DNA from: Pelomonas sp963422775
GTDB taxonomy: Bacteria > Pseudomonadota > Gammaproteobacteria > Burkholderiales > Burkholderiaceae_C
Assembly: GCA_963422775.4 (NCBI GenBank)
Contig: CAUJSJ030000096.1
Coordinates: 62,001-126,000 of the forward strand
DNA length: 64,000 nt
Reading direction: 5' to 3'
Under the pieces are notes generated by a model. That model made no database searches. It saw only the letters and a program-made list of their open reading frames with translations, and was not told the origin of the DNA. Each line of letters begins with the position of its first letter. Within the stretch, counting starts at the first letter, position 1. A program made the position numbers and the translations under genes. Shown in pieces: positions 62,942 to 64,000 of the stretch.

Positions 62942-63762
62942 CGGTGATAGCCCCACAGGTACTGCCCCGGGCCTCGTCGAATGACGCTTTCCATCGCGGC
63001 GTTGATGGTGGCGGCAGCCGCCTCGGCGGAGGCCTCCCTGGCGATCTCCGGCGCCGGCAGCACGTGCACGACGAAGCCCCGCCCGCCGGCCAAGCGTTCG
63101 CCCCAGATCAGCAGCAGCGCCGCGCCGGTCTGCTGCACCAGCCGCGCGGCCAGCGTCATCGTGTAGGCGGGGCGGCCGAAGAACGGCGCCCACACGCCCA
63201 GGCCGTCGGGCGGCACCTGGTCGGGCAGCAGGCCGATGACCTCGCCCTTGCGCAAGGCGCGGATCATCTGGCGCACGCCGGCCAGGGACGCGGGCGCGGT
63301 GGCCAGGCCGGGGCGCTCGCGCGAGCCGGCCATCACGTCGCGCAGGCTGGCCTGGCGCGCCGGGCGGTAGAGCACGGTGATGGGCGACTCGGGCGTCGTG
63401 AAGCGCTCGGCGATCGCCTGCGCGCAGATCTCGAAACAGCCCATGTGCGGCGTCAGCATGACGAGGCCGCGCTTCTCGGCCAGGGCCGCCGCGATCAGCT
63501 CGCCGCCCTCCCATTGCAGGGCCGACCCCAGCCGCTTGCCACGCTGGCCGACCCACAGCCACGGCAACTCGGCCGCCATGCGCCCCGCCGCCGCAATCGC
63601 GGGCCTCGCAGCCGACCAGGGCAGGCCCGCCTGGGCCACGTTGGCCTGGAAGCGCTTGCGGTAGGTGGCCGACGCCAGGTAGACGATCCAGCCGAGCAGC
63701 CCGCCCAGAGCGTGCAAAAGGGCCAGCGGCAGGCGGGACAGCAAGCGAAAGACGAGGGCCAT
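62893..63762 (-). CDS. LpxL/HtrB-type lipid A acyltransferase family protein
   Basis: 289 residues. One membrane helix near the N-terminus (about 10-30). The acyltransferase HxxxxE is read as HMGCFE in LTPHMGCFEI; PDQVPP and GVWAPFFGRPAYT are further family blocks. It adds a secondary acyl chain to lipid A or acts on a related lipid. It diverges from metK, as in many Burkholderiales. Convergent overlap of 49 bp with the kinase gene. Confidence 0.9.
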   Translation of the reverse strand: MALVFRLLSRLPLALLHALGGLLGWIVYLASATYRKRFQANVAQAGLPWSAARPAIAAAGRMAAELPWLWVGQRGKRLGSALQWEGGELIAAALAEKRGLVMLTPHMGCFEICAQAIAERFTTPESPITVLYRPARQASLRDVMAGSRERPGLATAPASLAGVRQMIRALRKGEVIGLLPDQVPPDGLGVWAPFFGRPAYTMTLAARLVQQTGAALLLIWGERLAGGRGFVVHVLPAPEIAREASAEAAAATINAAMESVIRRGPGQYLWGYHRYKEPRGLDIGAAPPG

Positions 63763-63768
63763 GTTTCC

Positions 63769-63774
63769 TATAAT
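63769..63774 (+). promoter_or_regulatory. -10 element for metK
   Basis: A perfect TATAAT hexamer 119 bp before the metK start. The -35 at 17 bp upstream is not clear. It implies a leader of about 110 nt that can form hairpins (for example CGGCG-A-CGCCG near 63856-63867). Confidence 0.4.
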
Positions 63775-63892
63775 CCGCGAATCGCCGAGTTACTGAACTA
63801 CTTGCGGGGCGATTCACAAATCCCGCTAAAGCGTTCGCCGCACCCTCCTGGAGCAACGGCGACGCCGTCTACACAGCAACCGGAGTTTAAAA

Positions 63893-64000
63893 GTGGCGAA
63901 CGATTTCCTCTTCACGTCTGAATCAGTTTCCGAAGGGCACCCCGACAAGGTGGCCGACCAGATCTCGGATGCCATCCTGGATGCGATCTTCGAGCAGGAC
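63893..64000 (+). CDS. metK: S-adenosylmethionine synthetase (5' end only)
   Basis: 36 residues are visible before the window ends. GTG at 63893 begins MANDFLFTSESVSEGHPDKV, the standard start of MetK, followed by ADQISDAILDAIFEQD. GHPDK holds ATP and metal contacts. MetK makes SAM from methionine and ATP. A ribosome site (GGAG) lies 9 bp before the GTG. Confidence 0.95.
   Translation, partial: MANDFLFTSESVSEGHPDKVADQISDAILDAIFEQD

Overview
The window looks like chromosomal DNA from a high-GC betaproteobacterium of the order Burkholderiales, in the Roseateles/Mitsuaria/Rubrivivax neighbourhood. The genus is inferred, not shown. The basis is high GC, several PEP-CTERM surface proteins, an orphan Bug-type binding protein, the dapF-DUF484-xerC block, and an acyltransferase gene divergent from metK at the right edge.

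Left edge (1-4.5 kb): stress and redox genes. An exported epoxide-hydrolase-like enzyme (cut by the window edge) diverges from a TetR regulator and an Ohr peroxidase. A LysR regulator diverges from a short-chain dehydrogenase that lacks its usual catalytic Ser and Tyr, followed by an NTF2-like protein and a small tautomerase.

Xylan and pentose region A (4.5-27.8 kb): a Caulobacter-type TonB-dependent receptor, a GntR regulator, Weimberg-type xylX and xylD, an SMP-30 lactonase, uronate dehydrogenase, a LacI regulator and a GH67 alpha-glucuronidase carrying two single-base frameshifts. On the other strand a seven-gene run reads MFS hexuronate transporter, ROK repressor, GH43 beta-xylosidase, GPH symporter, xylose isomerase, xylulokinase, transketolase. 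Oxidative and isomerase routes for xylose therefore sit side by side, although xylose dehydrogenase and 2-oxoglutarate-semialdehyde dehydrogenase are not in the window.

Middle (27.8-38.5 kb): accessory genes. These are a PEP-CTERM protein, a Bug-type binding protein, a methyltransferase, a LysR regulator, a small basic stress-type protein, a membrane-anchored lipase-like hydrolase, a CPBP protease, an apparent single integron gene cassette with an attC-like site, and a large TIR-transmembrane-WD40-like protein.

Xylan and pentose region B (38.5-49 kb): an exported 1246-residue protein that fuses a GH115 alpha-glucuronidase to a GH8 reducing-end xylose-releasing exo-oligoxylanase. It diverges from a second GH43 gene, an aldose epimerase, an IlvD/Edd sugar-acid dehydratase and an RraA-like protein. 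A GDSL lipoprotein follows on the other strand. Six copies of a near-palindromic TGGTAGCGCTNNCA element lie before operons in regions A and B and suggest one shared regulon. A second palindrome (TGTTTRCGCAATCA) lies before the LacI gene and the GH115-GH8 gene.

Right part (49-64 kb): mostly housekeeping. It holds glmS, an Lrp regulator, two PEP-CTERM proteases sharing a bidirectional terminator, a tightly overlapping chain (DUF2147, CcdA-thioredoxin, dapF, DUF484, xerC, a beta-barrel-like protein, an RlmI-type methyltransferase), a two-component system, an LpxL-type acyltransferase and the 5' end of metK.
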